A stretch of DNA of 64,000 nt. It comes from Pararhodobacter sp. GTDB lineage: Bacteria > Pseudomonadota > Alphaproteobacteria > Rhodobacterales > Rhodobacteraceae. Shown here piece by piece: positions 33,910 through 42,135 of the stretch. The stretch lies in contig NZ_JAUCBZ010000015.1 of assembly GCF_034676545.1 (NCBI RefSeq), forward strand, positions 3,463,501-3,527,500. Direction: 5' to 3'. A program made the position numbers and the translations under genes. The notes beneath the pieces are model-generated. The model saw only the letters and a list, made by a program, of their open reading frames with translations, made no database searches and had not been told where the DNA came from. Position 1 is the first letter of the stretch. Each line of letters starts with the position of its first letter.

Positions 33910-34209
33910 TCAACCCCATTGCATGCGCAGCAACTCCTCGGCCAGCCTACGATCGAACGGATCGTCACTCAAGGCCAGCAGCACCGCGCAGGCTTGGTGC
34001 AGGCTGACCGTTTCCGCGCACGTGCGCAGAACGGCACGCGCCAAGGCGATCTGGGCGCTGCGGCGCTCGGGATGGTAATCGATACTGTCAAACACGGACG
34101 GGCTACCAACTCTTCTCAACACGAGTTTGCAGAGGCCCGAAAGGGTGCCGCAAGCCATACGGCCCCCACTCTGCGCCCGGAACGCGCCTCGCGCAATCCG
34201 GCACTTCAT
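33910..34209 (-). CDS. hypothetical small protein antisense to the tail operon (99 aa)
   Basis: The ATG at 34209 has AAAGGAG seven bases before it, an excellent ribosome site. The product begins MKCRIARGAFRAQ and has a helical end (AVLLALSDDPFDRRLAEELL). The plus strand here has no convincing gene and leaves 400 bases between the tip and fibre genes. I recognise no family. It may be a moron or a local regulator. Confidence 0.5.
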   Translation of the reverse strand: MKCRIARGAFRAQSGGRMACGTLSGLCKLVLRRVGSPSVFDSIDYHPERRSAQIALARAVLRTCAETVSLHQACAVLLALSDDPFDRRLAEELLRMQWG

Positions 34210-34243
34210 CCCGTCACTCCTTTGCACTCCAACGAGGACTTAC

Positions 34244-34918
34244 ATGCCAGAACGGATCATGCCGGGATTGGGGCTGCGCGCCTTCTACGATCCCGGCCAA
34301 CGCAATTGGGGCACCAGCCTCAGCGAGGACCTGCGCCGCCTCTCGGTGATGGTGCAGGCGCGCGCCGCATCGCGTAGCACCCCGCTTCCAGTCACCGGCA
34401 GCACCGGCCAGATCCTGATCGTGCCCGCTGGGGCCGCCACAAACCCCGGCGCGCTCGCGCTTTGGGACGGAGAGACAGGCGCTGAAGCTTGGGTATTTCT
34501 GCCCCCGCAAGACGGCTGGCAGGTTTGGATCACCGATGAGGCGCGGTCTGCGCGTTTCGCGGGCGGAGCGTGGGTCGAGGTGCCGCGTCCGGGCATTGTG
34601 ACAATCCGCACCCTCACCGCCACGGCGCATGTGCTGGAACTCATCGATCTAGGCGCCATCCTCGAAACCATCGGGGCTTCCCCCGTCACAGTGACGATCC
34701 CCTCCGAGGCGAGCGTGGCATTCGAGATCGGCACGCTGATCAACATCACGCAGGTGGGCAGCGGCGTGGCGACGATCACCGCAGGCGCGGGCGTCTCGCT
34801 AAATGGTGTCGTTGCCGGATCGGTCGCCCTCGATGGGCCATGGTCCGGCGCCGCTCTCAGCAAGCGCGGCGCCGATGCCTGGGTCATTCAGGGTGCGCTG
34901 GCCGGGGCCGTGGCATGA
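34244..34918 (+). CDS. DUF2793-like phage tail fibre protein
   Basis: Starts at ATG 34244 (MPERIMPGLGLRAFYDPG). The central part (GALALWDGETGAEAWVFLP, GWQVWITDEARSARFAGGAW) matches DUF2793-type fibre proteins. The C-terminal half is strand-rich with repeated short motifs (VTVTIPSEASVAFEIG, TITAGAGVSLNG), as in fibre shafts. It overlaps the next gene (ATGA). Confidence 0.65.
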   Translation: MPERIMPGLGLRAFYDPGQRNWGTSLSEDLRRLSVMVQARAASRSTPLPVTGSTGQILIVPAGAATNPGALALWDGETGAEAWVFLPPQDGWQVWITDEARSARFAGGAWVEVPRPGIVTIRTLTATAHVLELIDLGAILETIGASPVTVTIPSEASVAFEIGTLINITQVGSGVATITAGAGVSLNGVVAGSVALDGPWSGAALSKRGADAWVIQGALAGAVA

Positions 34919-35193
34919 GCCTGCTCCTGATGCGCGCCGCGATCCTCGCTCAAGGCCGCGCCCCGACCCCTCCGCCCCCGGTCCTCTATGAGCCGCCCGA
35001 AGCAGACAGCATCATTCTCGAGTTCAGCGGGGGACCCTTCGTCCCTCCAGCGAGCGGTGCCATCACCCTCATATTTGGCGAAATCCCACCGCCGGGCCCC
35101 TACGCGCCGCCCGACGCGGGCAATATCACCCTCGTTATCCCCGACATCGCTTTCGTCCCACTGGCGAGCGACACGCTCATCCTGGAGTTTTGA
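34915..35193 (+). CDS. small Pro-rich fibre-associated protein (92 aa)
   Basis: The product contains three or four tandem copies of a short unit with pattern P-P-x-(A/S)-x-x-I-x-L-x-(F/I): PPEADSIILEF, PPASGAITLIFG, PPDAGNITLVI, PLASDTLILEF. Each unit is about 22 residues and would form a strand. Such repeats suit a structural fibre or fibre-assembly role; the function is inferred only from place and shape. Confidence 0.55.
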   Translation: MSLLLMRAAILAQGRAPTPPPPVLYEPPEADSIILEFSGGPFVPPASGAITLIFGEIPPPGPYAPPDAGNITLVIPDIAFVPLASDTLILEF

Positions 35194-35197
35194 CACC

Positions 35198-36064
35198 ATG
35201 GCGCAATTCAAATGGCTTGCCCCGGCGCGCTGGGCTACGGCCGACACGCTTTTCTCCAACACCGAAGCCGATCTCGCCCTCCTGACCAGCGGCGGGTCCA
35301 AGGGCTTCTTTGCCCCGGCCGGCCAGCAATCCGTCTTCGGCCGCTCAGGCGGTGGCGGTTCTGGCTCGAGTTTCCGGATCACCGCCGACGCCACGGCAAG
35401 CCAGACCAACGAGATCCTCGCCGTATTCCCATACCCGTTCAACAATCAGACCAGCGTGTGTTTCTGCCGCTCCTCGGACGCCTGGACCCAGACCCCGAAC
35501 GGCTCAATCTTCGCGGCACCCCAATCGTCGACCATCGCAATCCGACGCCGGAGCACCTCGGGCGGCGAAGGCGATCTCGCGACGATCAACCTCGCCACGC
35601 TCGGCCGCAATCGCTGGCCCATCACCGCGCGGCTGCGGGTTGAAGGCACCGGGACCGTCAGCGTCTTCGCCAAGGCCTGGCCGATCGGCGAGCCCGAGCC
35701 TAACGCCTGGGATGTCACCACCTCCTATACCAGCACCAACGATGCAGGCTTCTCGGTGATCGGTCGCACGGGCACCGGCTTCCCCGCCTTCCTGTCGCAT
35801 TTCTCGACGGGGACAAATGGCGACAGCGCTCCGCATCTCTATGGGGCCCTCTCCGGCATCGTGCGGGCAGAGGGCGCGCCGGTCTCGCGCCCCGTGGTGG
35901 CCGTCGCCCGCGGGGATCAGAAATATCTCTTCCACGGCCAGAGCGACGTCAGCGGGCTCTTCTCCATCGCCGCCCTGACCGGCTTTGACTACACGGTCTT
36001 CGCCCTCGATCCACTGGCGGGACCTTACAACGCCGCGGTCGTCGACAAGGTCGCGTTGGCCTGA
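35198..36064 (+). CDS. tail fibre-like protein with a C-terminal beta-sandwich
   Basis: 288 residues starting MAQFKWLAPARWATADT. The central part is Ser/Thr/Gly-rich. The last 80 residues (LYGALSGIVRAEGAPVSRPV, HGQSDVSGLFSIAAL, YTVFALDPLAGPYNAAV) resemble a carboxypeptidase-regulatory/Ig-like beta-sandwich with the usual G.F.I pattern. It probably lies at the distal fibre and takes part in adsorption. Confidence 0.6.
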   Translation: MAQFKWLAPARWATADTLFSNTEADLALLTSGGSKGFFAPAGQQSVFGRSGGGGSGSSFRITADATASQTNEILAVFPYPFNNQTSVCFCRSSDAWTQTPNGSIFAAPQSSTIAIRRRSTSGGEGDLATINLATLGRNRWPITARLRVEGTGTVSVFAKAWPIGEPEPNAWDVTTSYTSTNDAGFSVIGRTGTGFPAFLSHFSTGTNGDSAPHLYGALSGIVRAEGAPVSRPVVAVARGDQKYLFHGQSDVSGLFSIAALTGFDYTVFALDPLAGPYNAAVVDKVALA

Positions 36065-36226
36065 ACACCTGCCCCACCTTTGTGATGCCGGCCGAGGTCG
36101 GGATCGTGTCGTCGTGCAGACCGACTGCGACCCCGTAAAGCTAGTCCCAAAACGCTACCAGAGCCGCCGCCGCCCTTCGCGACGCCGCCCGCACCTGTCT
36201 CGAAAGTCCCCCATGAAAGAACCGAC

Positions 36227-36535
36227 ATGACTGATCGCACCACGCTTCTGCAGGAGGTCGCCCAAGCGCTTCGCGACAATGGCCTAGCCTCCGCAGTCAC
36301 TGCGCTGGTCGGCGGCGGTATCGCCTTGCTGGCCTCCGCCACCCGCAAAGCGTTTACAAACGACGCCATGCTGGCACGGCTTGACCGCGAGTTGATCGCC
36401 GAGCGCAACCGCGTCGATCGCCAGCGCGCCGAGGACCGCAAGGGCGATGCCGACCGGCTGGAACGCATCGAGGCCGACATCCGCGCCATGCGCGATCTGA
36501 TGTTTGAGGCGTTCCAGCGCGGCCGAACCGACTGA
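36227..36535 (+). CDS. small membrane plus coiled-coil protein, possible lysis gene
   Basis: 102 residues. One hydrophobic segment at about 22-40 (SAVTALVGGGIALLASAT) is followed by a charged coiled coil (DRQRAEDRKGDADRLERIEADI). It precedes the endolysin gene, where holins and related lysis proteins sit. One membrane span followed by a long coil is unusual for a holin, so the role is open. Confidence 0.5.
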   Translation: MTDRTTLLQEVAQALRDNGLASAVTALVGGGIALLASATRKAFTNDAMLARLDRELIAERNRVDRQRAEDRKGDADRLERIEADIRAMRDLMFEAFQRGRTD

Positions 36536-36602
36536 GCGGCGCACACATCTCTAGCCAACAACAAACTCACCCCGGCGGCTATGCCCGCCCTAACCAAAAG
36601 AC

Positions 36603-36626
36603 TGCCCCGCGCTGTGGCGCGGGGCA
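36603..36626 (+). terminator. GC hairpin before the lysis genes
   Basis: A 10-bp perfect stem (TGCCCCGCGC with its complement) has a TGTG loop and is followed by TGACCTTTTCG. It may end the fibre transcript or set endolysin levels. The T tract is weak. Confidence 0.5.
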
Positions 36627-36653
36627 TGACCTTTTCGCATCTGGAGGATCACG

Positions 36654-37328
36654 ATGCCGACCCTGACCTACACCCATTGGCGCGATGTGCCCGAAACCAC
36701 ATGGCGCTGGCCCAGCTTCTCGCCAACTGAGATGGCCTGCCGCGGCAGTGGCGCGATCAAGATCAACACCGAGGCGATGGACATGTTGCAGCGCTTGCGC
36801 AATCGGCTCGCCAAGCCGCTAATCGTGCTGTCTGCCTATCGCAGCCCTGAGCATAACCGTGCCGTCGGCGGTGCACCTGCGTCAAAGCACATGCTGGCCA
36901 CCGCCTTTGACATCGCTATGGCCAACCATGATCCGGTGGCGTTCGAGGCCGCAGCACGCGCCGTCGGGTTCCTCGGCTTTGGCTTTTATCCGCGCTCGGG
37001 TTTCATGCATATCGACCTCGGCCCAGCGCGATCCTGGGGCGACCGCTTCCCGGTCCAGGCAACGGCGTTCATCGAGGAAACACCGCCCGCGCGCGAAGTG
37101 CTGGCCCAGAGCCGGACGCTGCGCGGAACCGGGGCCGCCGGCGTTGCGACCGTCGGCGCGGCCGGGATCGAGGTTGCGCAGGAGGTTCTGGCCGAGACGC
37201 AGGACGCGGTGCTGCCGCTGGTGCCGTATCTAGAAACCCTGCGCTGGGTGTTCATCGCGGTGGCACTGGGCGGGATTGCAGTCGCGGTCTGGGCACGGAT
37301 CGATGATTGGACGCGAGGGCGGCGATGA
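36654..37328 (+). CDS. M15-type endolysin (peptidase) with C-terminal membrane anchor
   Basis: 224 residues. Residues about 15-125 form a peptidase M15_3 domain, with the zinc site in SKHMLATAFDI (HxxxxxxD) and the second ligand in FMHIDLGP. SAYRSPEHNRAVGG is a typical substrate loop. It would cut peptide cross-links in the cell wall. The C terminus carries a transmembrane helix (WVFIAVALGGIAVAVWA), so the enzyme may stay tethered until lysis. Its stop overlaps the Rz-like start. Confidence 0.88.
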   Translation: MPTLTYTHWRDVPETTWRWPSFSPTEMACRGSGAIKINTEAMDMLQRLRNRLAKPLIVLSAYRSPEHNRAVGGAPASKHMLATAFDIAMANHDPVAFEAAARAVGFLGFGFYPRSGFMHIDLGPARSWGDRFPVQATAFIEETPPAREVLAQSRTLRGTGAAGVATVGAAGIEVAQEVLAETQDAVLPLVPYLETLRWVFIAVALGGIAVAVWARIDDWTRGRR

Positions 37329-37585
37329 TGTGGGGCAGCTTTCTGGCCGGGATCCTCTCCCGGCCATGGGCGCGGCGGGTAGCGATGATCGCTCTCGCCG
37401 CGCTCACGATCACCCTCTTCCTTCTCAATCTCCGCCGTATGGGCGAGCGCGCAGGCCGCGCCGCCGAGCGGATCAACATACTGGAGCGTACCAATGAAAT
37501 CCACCACCAGATGCTGGACGCAGCCGCTCGCCGTCCTCGTGATCGCAATGAGCTTGTTGACCGGTTGCGCAAAGGCGGGTTTTGA
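37325..37585 (+). CDS. i-spanin Rz-like protein
   Basis: Starts at ATG 37325, overlapping the endolysin stop. It has one N-terminal membrane span (RVAMIALAALTITLFLLNL) followed by a helical periplasmic part (GERAGRAAERINILERTNEI), the plan of lambda Rz. The last 92 bases overlap the Rz1-like gene in another frame. Rz and Rz1 fuse inner and outer membranes at the end of lysis. Confidence 0.75.
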   Translation: MMWGSFLAGILSRPWARRVAMIALAALTITLFLLNLRRMGERAGRAAERINILERTNEIHHQMLDAAARRPRDRNELVDRLRKGGF

Positions 37586-37742
37586 CGCGCCGCCCAGCAT
37601 CTGTCCGCCCGTGGTGGAATACAGCCGCGCCGAGCAGGCGAGCGTGGCGGAGGAGATGGACGCGCTGCCCGAGAGCGCGCTGATCGCAGGTTGGCTTGCC
37701 GACTACGTGGTCCTGCGAGATCAGGCGCGGGCCTGTCAGTAG
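37494..37742 (+). CDS. o-spanin Rz1-like lipoprotein
   Basis: 82 residues with a lipoprotein signal: KSTTRCWTQPLAVLVIAMS, then the lipobox LLTGC. The mature part is short and begins with a Pro-containing stretch, PPSICPPVVEYS. It begins inside the Rz-like gene in another frame, the arrangement seen in many phages. It ends the rightward phage operon. Confidence 0.75.
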   Translation: MKSTTRCWTQPLAVLVIAMSLLTGCAKAGFDAPPSICPPVVEYSRAEQASVAEEMDALPESALIAGWLADYVVLRDQARACQ

Positions 37743-37936
37743 CACCAAGAACCGGAACTACGTCTGCCCGACCGCTCGCTGGTTGCAAAGGCCCGTTGAA
37801 TTGCGACCCAGCGCGACCGCAATTTCGAAGAATCCTCGCCGTAAGTGACCACGGAGTTCGAGGACACTGCTTTCGATTGATTTGGCATGATATCGGTCGC
37901 GGGCCGGATACTGCGCCGAATAGGGATGGCTAACGT

Positions 37937-40195
37937 TTAGCCATAGGCCTTCTCGAAACGTTGCTTCACGTATTCGGTGATTGCGCTGCCCTGAAGTTCG
38001 GCAGTGGCGTTGCCACCACGAACGAAAAAACGCTGCAATGAGCCGTCCTTAAGGAATGCCTCACGCGGACCAGGTTCGCATCGCACCAGCAGGACACGCA
38101 CTCCATCTTGTTCTTCGAACCTCGGGTGAACGTAAGGACGGAATACGTCGCCCAGCCTGGATGTAATCAGGTTCACCAGGTGCAGTGCCATCTTGTCTTC
38201 GTTCGGAAACCCGTCAGCTTCCAGCCCCAGCACTTCGCCATCATCGGCCACCCCGATGAGTAATGTCCCACCCTTAGCATTCAGAAACCCTGCTATCGTT
38301 TTAAGCGCAGAAACTTGGATTTTGTCATCCTGCTGATTTGTGTGCAGGTTAACGCGCAGAGTCGATTTGAACTCCACCGCGTCAGTTTCACCGGAGTTGA
38401 TCAACTCTGTCACACTTATTTCAGTCTTATCGGCGATCGGCGCATTTCCCGCCAGGAGTTTCCATGCCGCTTCAATAACGCGAGCGATGCGCTCGCGTCG
38501 CTGCACCAAGAAATCTTCATAGGGTAAAGTCCACCACAGATGCGGTAGCGCATGCCAGAAGTAGAGCTGCGTTCGTTTCTCTGCAGACAGCGCCGCATCA
38601 AGAGGCGGGACATAGGCAGAAGGGGGCTGCTTCCCGATACTGATGTTCTCGGGCCACTCAATCGATGCGAAGTTTGCAATCTGGTTGATTTTCTTCAGTT
38701 CCCGGATCCCTTGTCCTTCCAGATAGGCGCGTGGAAAAAGGTGATGCCTTTCCAGAGCAACCTTGGTCCCCTTGACCGCCGGATCGACAAGGCTAGCGAT
38801 CTTCACTGGACTGTAGAGCGCATCCGCATCAAGCTTGATCAGCGACGCGTTGTAAGCAAAGAGCGATGGGCTCTGCGACGCTGACGTTGCCAGTTGGCTT
38901 GGCAAGGTTATGCTCCAATAGTCAGGCGTCAGCGTGGTAGAGCAGATTTCCCTCAGTTTCGCGAGATACGCTGCGCCATCTGGAAGTTCCCGGACAATGG
39001 CCAGATCAGACTCAAAACGGGTTTCTGGCGAATTGGTATAGCGACCAGTCAAAGCTGCCATGAAAAAGAACTCAGCGATGGCCTGTCGCATCGATTTTTT
39101 GTCGATACCGTAATCCACGATTCCGACCAGATAGAGCACATAGCTGTAGATGATCGCGGTCCCCGAGCTAATCATCTTCTCACCACGATACCCGGCCAGT
39201 GTCAGCGCGCTTAGAAAATGGTGCCAGTTCGCAAGGTTAAGCGCAGCCGCCTGTCCCGCCTGCATCTTCTGGAACTGTTCGTCGCGTTTTTCCGGGTTGT
39301 CGATACCCGTCTTCGCGTCACGACCGCGCAAAACGTTGTAAACATTTTCGAGCCTTGCGCGCTTGAGCGCCAGACCAATGGTCGCCCTAAGCATTTGATC
39401 AGGTGCAGGTTTAATGAAATGGTTGAACGGGGATGCTTGGCCATCATGTGGCTTTGTCGCTGCGCTCGCGAATGCTTCAAGCTCTGTGCGGCCTTCGTCC
39501 CAATGGACCGACATCAGCGTCATGATGAAGTCCGACTGATTGAGCTGCTTTCCCTCACCGTTGATGCGCACGAACACATCCGCCACGGTGGCACCGTCCA
39601 CCGTCGCAGATAGCGTGAGTGCTGTGAAAGAGTATTGATTGGTTAAACCATGCAGCTTACCGATTGCGTTCTGGATTTTCTTTTTGTCGACGTCCGATAC
39701 CTCGCGCACGGAAGAAAGCTGGTCGAGGAATTCGCTCGCGATCGAGAATACATTGGCTTCGGGGCGCCAAAGCTCTGAGATATCGGGAATGTAGGATTTG
39801 TCTTTCACGATGGCTGCGTCCCAGACCGCGAAACGCTCAGTCAACGGGTTAAAGGCTATGCGGATGCGCTCTTTCTTGAAATTTGCCCGTGTCACCTCCT
39901 CCCCCTTTACGACCGCATAAAGGGAGGTCAGCCGCTGCTGGCCATCGACAATCGCAAGCTTTGGAACGGCCTTGGTGTTTTTAGTACCAATCCCCCGCAA
40001 CCCGCCTTCTGCCCCCGTATCCCAGAACAGTAGAAAACCAGCCGGATAGCCCTTGTAGAGGGAGTCAAACAGGTTGCGTACCTTGACGTTTTTCCAAACA
40101 AACGGGCGTTGCAGATCTGGCAGGCCAACCTTTCCAAGATCGATATCGGCGATCAGAGCGCCTACGGGATAGCTGGTTGTCGTGAAAATTGTCAT
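37937..40195 (-). CDS. GmrSD-like DUF262-HNH protein fused to an AlbA_2 domain
   Basis: The ATG at 40195 is ten bases after the HNH gene. Residues about 1-190: DUF262 (LPDLQRPFVWKNVKVRNLF, then the nucleotide-site motif IVDGQQRLTSL). Residues about 510-600: a DUF1524-like HNH nuclease with HHLFPRAYL and NFASIEWPENISIG. Residues about 630-750: an AlbA_2 (Schlafen-type) domain, AVEFKSTLRV then FLNAKGGTLLIGVADDGEV. Known GmrSD proteins cut glucosylated-hmC DNA using NTP. The AlbA_2 tail is an extra domain, so this may be a two-function effector. It is the last gene of the eight-gene operon. Confidence 0.85.
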   Translation of the reverse strand: MTIFTTTSYPVGALIADIDLGKVGLPDLQRPFVWKNVKVRNLFDSLYKGYPAGFLLFWDTGAEGGLRGIGTKNTKAVPKLAIVDGQQRLTSLYAVVKGEEVTRANFKKERIRIAFNPLTERFAVWDAAIVKDKSYIPDISELWRPEANVFSIASEFLDQLSSVREVSDVDKKKIQNAIGKLHGLTNQYSFTALTLSATVDGATVADVFVRINGEGKQLNQSDFIMTLMSVHWDEGRTELEAFASAATKPHDGQASPFNHFIKPAPDQMLRATIGLALKRARLENVYNVLRGRDAKTGIDNPEKRDEQFQKMQAGQAAALNLANWHHFLSALTLAGYRGEKMISSGTAIIYSYVLYLVGIVDYGIDKKSMRQAIAEFFFMAALTGRYTNSPETRFESDLAIVRELPDGAAYLAKLREICSTTLTPDYWSITLPSQLATSASQSPSLFAYNASLIKLDADALYSPVKIASLVDPAVKGTKVALERHHLFPRAYLEGQGIRELKKINQIANFASIEWPENISIGKQPPSAYVPPLDAALSAEKRTQLYFWHALPHLWWTLPYEDFLVQRRERIARVIEAAWKLLAGNAPIADKTEISVTELINSGETDAVEFKSTLRVNLHTNQQDDKIQVSALKTIAGFLNAKGGTLLIGVADDGEVLGLEADGFPNEDKMALHLVNLITSRLGDVFRPYVHPRFEEQDGVRVLLVRCEPGPREAFLKDGSLQRFFVRGGNATAELQGSAITEYVKQRFEKAYG

Positions 40196-40205
40196 GTGCG
40201 GAGCC

Positions 40206-41006
40206 TTATTGGTCGAAATTGTTTGATTGGTTCTGGCTCGCATCTCGCGACGCTGAACCGTTGAAAGCATGGTCACGGTGCCACGCAAGATTTTTCCGCT
40301 GTCGCGACGTCAGCGAGAGCGAAGCCTGCCAGCGTAACTCAGTACGGGCAGCTTCGCTCAAGGCTGGAGAGAATTCAGGTTCTCCGGCGTCAGCGAAAGT
40401 GACAAGACCACGGTCGAACGCTGCATCCCAGAGAGCCGAAAGCAAAAGGCCGTTATGTACATCAAGGCGCTGAGCGTCGCCAATGCAGTCCTTCCATGGC
40501 ACAATATGCGAGGCACGCAGGAGCGCCGGGTCGGTGATACCCGTCAGGGGGCAACGGCCTTGCCAATAGGTCATCAGTCGGTCGCGGAAGATATCCTGGC
40601 CGACGCGCTGGATGACCAATCGTTCGGCCTCGGTGGTCTTAGGCAAGCCTGCAATTGCGGCACGAAATTCTTCGAGCGGGCCATCAGGTAACGTCACGGC
40701 CAACTGATAGATGCGTGGCATCACAGCATAGAGCGCGGTCAGGTTGTGATAGGCATAGCGCAGCAAGCCCGGACCGGGCACATCAGCGGGCGGCAAGTTT
40801 AGGTCCTCAACGATCCCACCGTGATCGAGCGCCAAGAACCACGGCCCCTCGTGCCCACCTGCCGCGAACCAAACGGTGCCCTTCGCGGTCGTAGACCCAT
40901 ATCGCGCCCAGCCATCCGCTTCGCCCAAGGCGCGGCGATAGCCGTTCTGCCAGGCAACCTTCTGGCATTCTTGGCTGACAATAAAGCTCTGGGGCGACTG
41001 GATCAT
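40206..41006 (-). CDS. HNH endonuclease
   Basis: 266 residues from the ATG at 41006, four bases after the protease stop. The C-terminal domain carries the HNH core: CPLTGITDPALLRASHIVPW, then RLDVHNGLLLSALWDAAFD (the H-N-H residues). The N-terminal 100 residues (GTVWFAAGGHEGPWFLALDH) form the companion domain often found with this HNH type in restriction-like systems. It probably cuts DNA. In DISARM the nuclease is the PLD protein DrmC, which is absent here, so this gene may replace it. Confidence 0.85.
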   Translation of the reverse strand: MIQSPQSFIVSQECQKVAWQNGYRRALGEADGWARYGSTTAKGTVWFAAGGHEGPWFLALDHGGIVEDLNLPPADVPGPGLLRYAYHNLTALYAVMPRIYQLAVTLPDGPLEEFRAAIAGLPKTTEAERLVIQRVGQDIFRDRLMTYWQGRCPLTGITDPALLRASHIVPWKDCIGDAQRLDVHNGLLLSALWDAAFDRGLVTFADAGEPEFSPALSEAARTELRWQASLSLTSRQRKNLAWHRDHAFNGSASRDASQNQSNNFDQ

Positions 41007-41010
41007 TTCC

Positions 41011-42132
41011 CTAAGCCTTCTCGTTCCAGAGCTTCTGCGCCGCGATGCCCATAGCTGTTTCCACGGCATTCGCCGCCCGGGTCACTGCATACAGGTTCAA
41101 ATCTTGGAAAGCGCCCTTGTAGTTGGCCAGATAGCTTTCACTTCTGGGTTTCAGCCCGTTGCGCATTGCGACCAGATAGGCCGTCATTTCCGCCTCGACT
41201 TCCATCAGCGCGTGCGGCGTATCCCTCCGATCCGGCACCCGACGACCAGCATCAAGCCCGAGGTGCCCCAGGTAGAGATGCGCCAATTCATGCGCCACCG
41301 TGACGAAGCGCGTGGCGGCGTCGTGATTGCTGTTGTAGCCGAGCTGATAGAGGTTCTTGCCGGACTTGGCAGTCGAAGCCGCCAGCAACCTGATCCAGCC
41401 TGCCTGGCCATCGCCGGCGTCAAGGGCGACAAGGTCGATCCGTTCCTTCTTCACCGCTCGCATGAATTCGGTGAACCGGTTGTCGGTCAGGTTGCCGAAG
41501 GTGGGGAAGGCAAAGGCATCAACCGGGACATCGCGCCCCTCGGTATCGAGGATGTCGAAGACGAAATCGACCGGGCCCTTGGTGCGCAAAACCAACAGTG
41601 GGCGGGTGCCCTTCTTCGGCACCCGCCCGAACCGCTTGTGCCAGTCCTGTGCCGTTGCTGCGTGGGTCAGCCCCGGCTTCTGGATGTGCAACAGCATCGC
41701 GTTGAACGGGGCGAATTCGCGCAAGCGTATGGTGAAGGCGAACAGCTCCTTGATCGCCACTCCGCTGTTGTAGAGCTTCGTTGCAGCGATCAGCTGGTCG
41801 ATCAGCGCGCGCTCGGTGTCATCCTGAGCGGAAGGTTGACCGCCGAACAGATCCGGCTGGATAAATAGAGAGGCGGGTTCCTCAGCCATGCCTGGCGTCG
41901 AAAGGGCAATGACAAACGGGTCGACGAGACCCTGCCGGACTTCATGAAGAAACAGACCGATGTAAGGCAAAATAGCGAAGTCCGATTCGTCCGGAAGCCC
42001 GTCTGATCCCAAGAGTTCAATCTCGGTGATGGGGTCCGATAGCCAATCATCTTCCGGCTTATAGATTTCTCGGACGCATGCGCAAAACAGTGGCTTGAAC
42101 TGGCCATACCTGGTCGGATCAACGACGCCCAT
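41011..42132 (-). CDS. ArdC-like protein with ImmA/IrrE metalloprotease domain
   Basis: 373 residues. The middle (AFTIRLREFAPFNAMLLHIQ, KRFGRVPKKGTRPLLVL) resembles the ssDNA-binding ArdC N-domain. The C-terminal half is a zincin: VAHELAHLYLGH (HExxH) with the third ligand in ALMEVEAEMTAYL. ImmA-type proteases cut phage-type repressors; ArdC proteins block restriction or bind ssDNA. It starts three bases after the methylase stop, so it is translationally coupled. A protease inside the operon could switch on a nuclease or cut the WYL regulator; that is inference. Confidence 0.82.
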   Translation of the reverse strand: MGVVDPTRYGQFKPLFCACVREIYKPEDDWLSDPITEIELLGSDGLPDESDFAILPYIGLFLHEVRQGLVDPFVIALSTPGMAEEPASLFIQPDLFGGQPSAQDDTERALIDQLIAATKLYNSGVAIKELFAFTIRLREFAPFNAMLLHIQKPGLTHAATAQDWHKRFGRVPKKGTRPLLVLRTKGPVDFVFDILDTEGRDVPVDAFAFPTFGNLTDNRFTEFMRAVKKERIDLVALDAGDGQAGWIRLLAASTAKSGKNLYQLGYNSNHDAATRFVTVAHELAHLYLGHLGLDAGRRVPDRRDTPHALMEVEAEMTAYLVAMRNGLKPRSESYLANYKGAFQDLNLYAVTRAANAVETAMGIAAQKLWNEKA

Positions 42133-42135
42133 CCC

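Noticed and set aside
12452..37742. Gene transfer agent cluster
   Set aside because: DUF2163 occurs in GTAs, but the terminase, gpW, gpB, gpC, gpD and gpE genes are lambda-like and the lysis set is complete. This is a phage.
37743..37936. Attachment site at the prophage right end
   Set aside because: No stretch here matches the tRNA-fMet 3' end or another gene end that I could identify; only a 6-bp hairpin (GGCTAA/TTAGCC) at the stop of the last defence gene.
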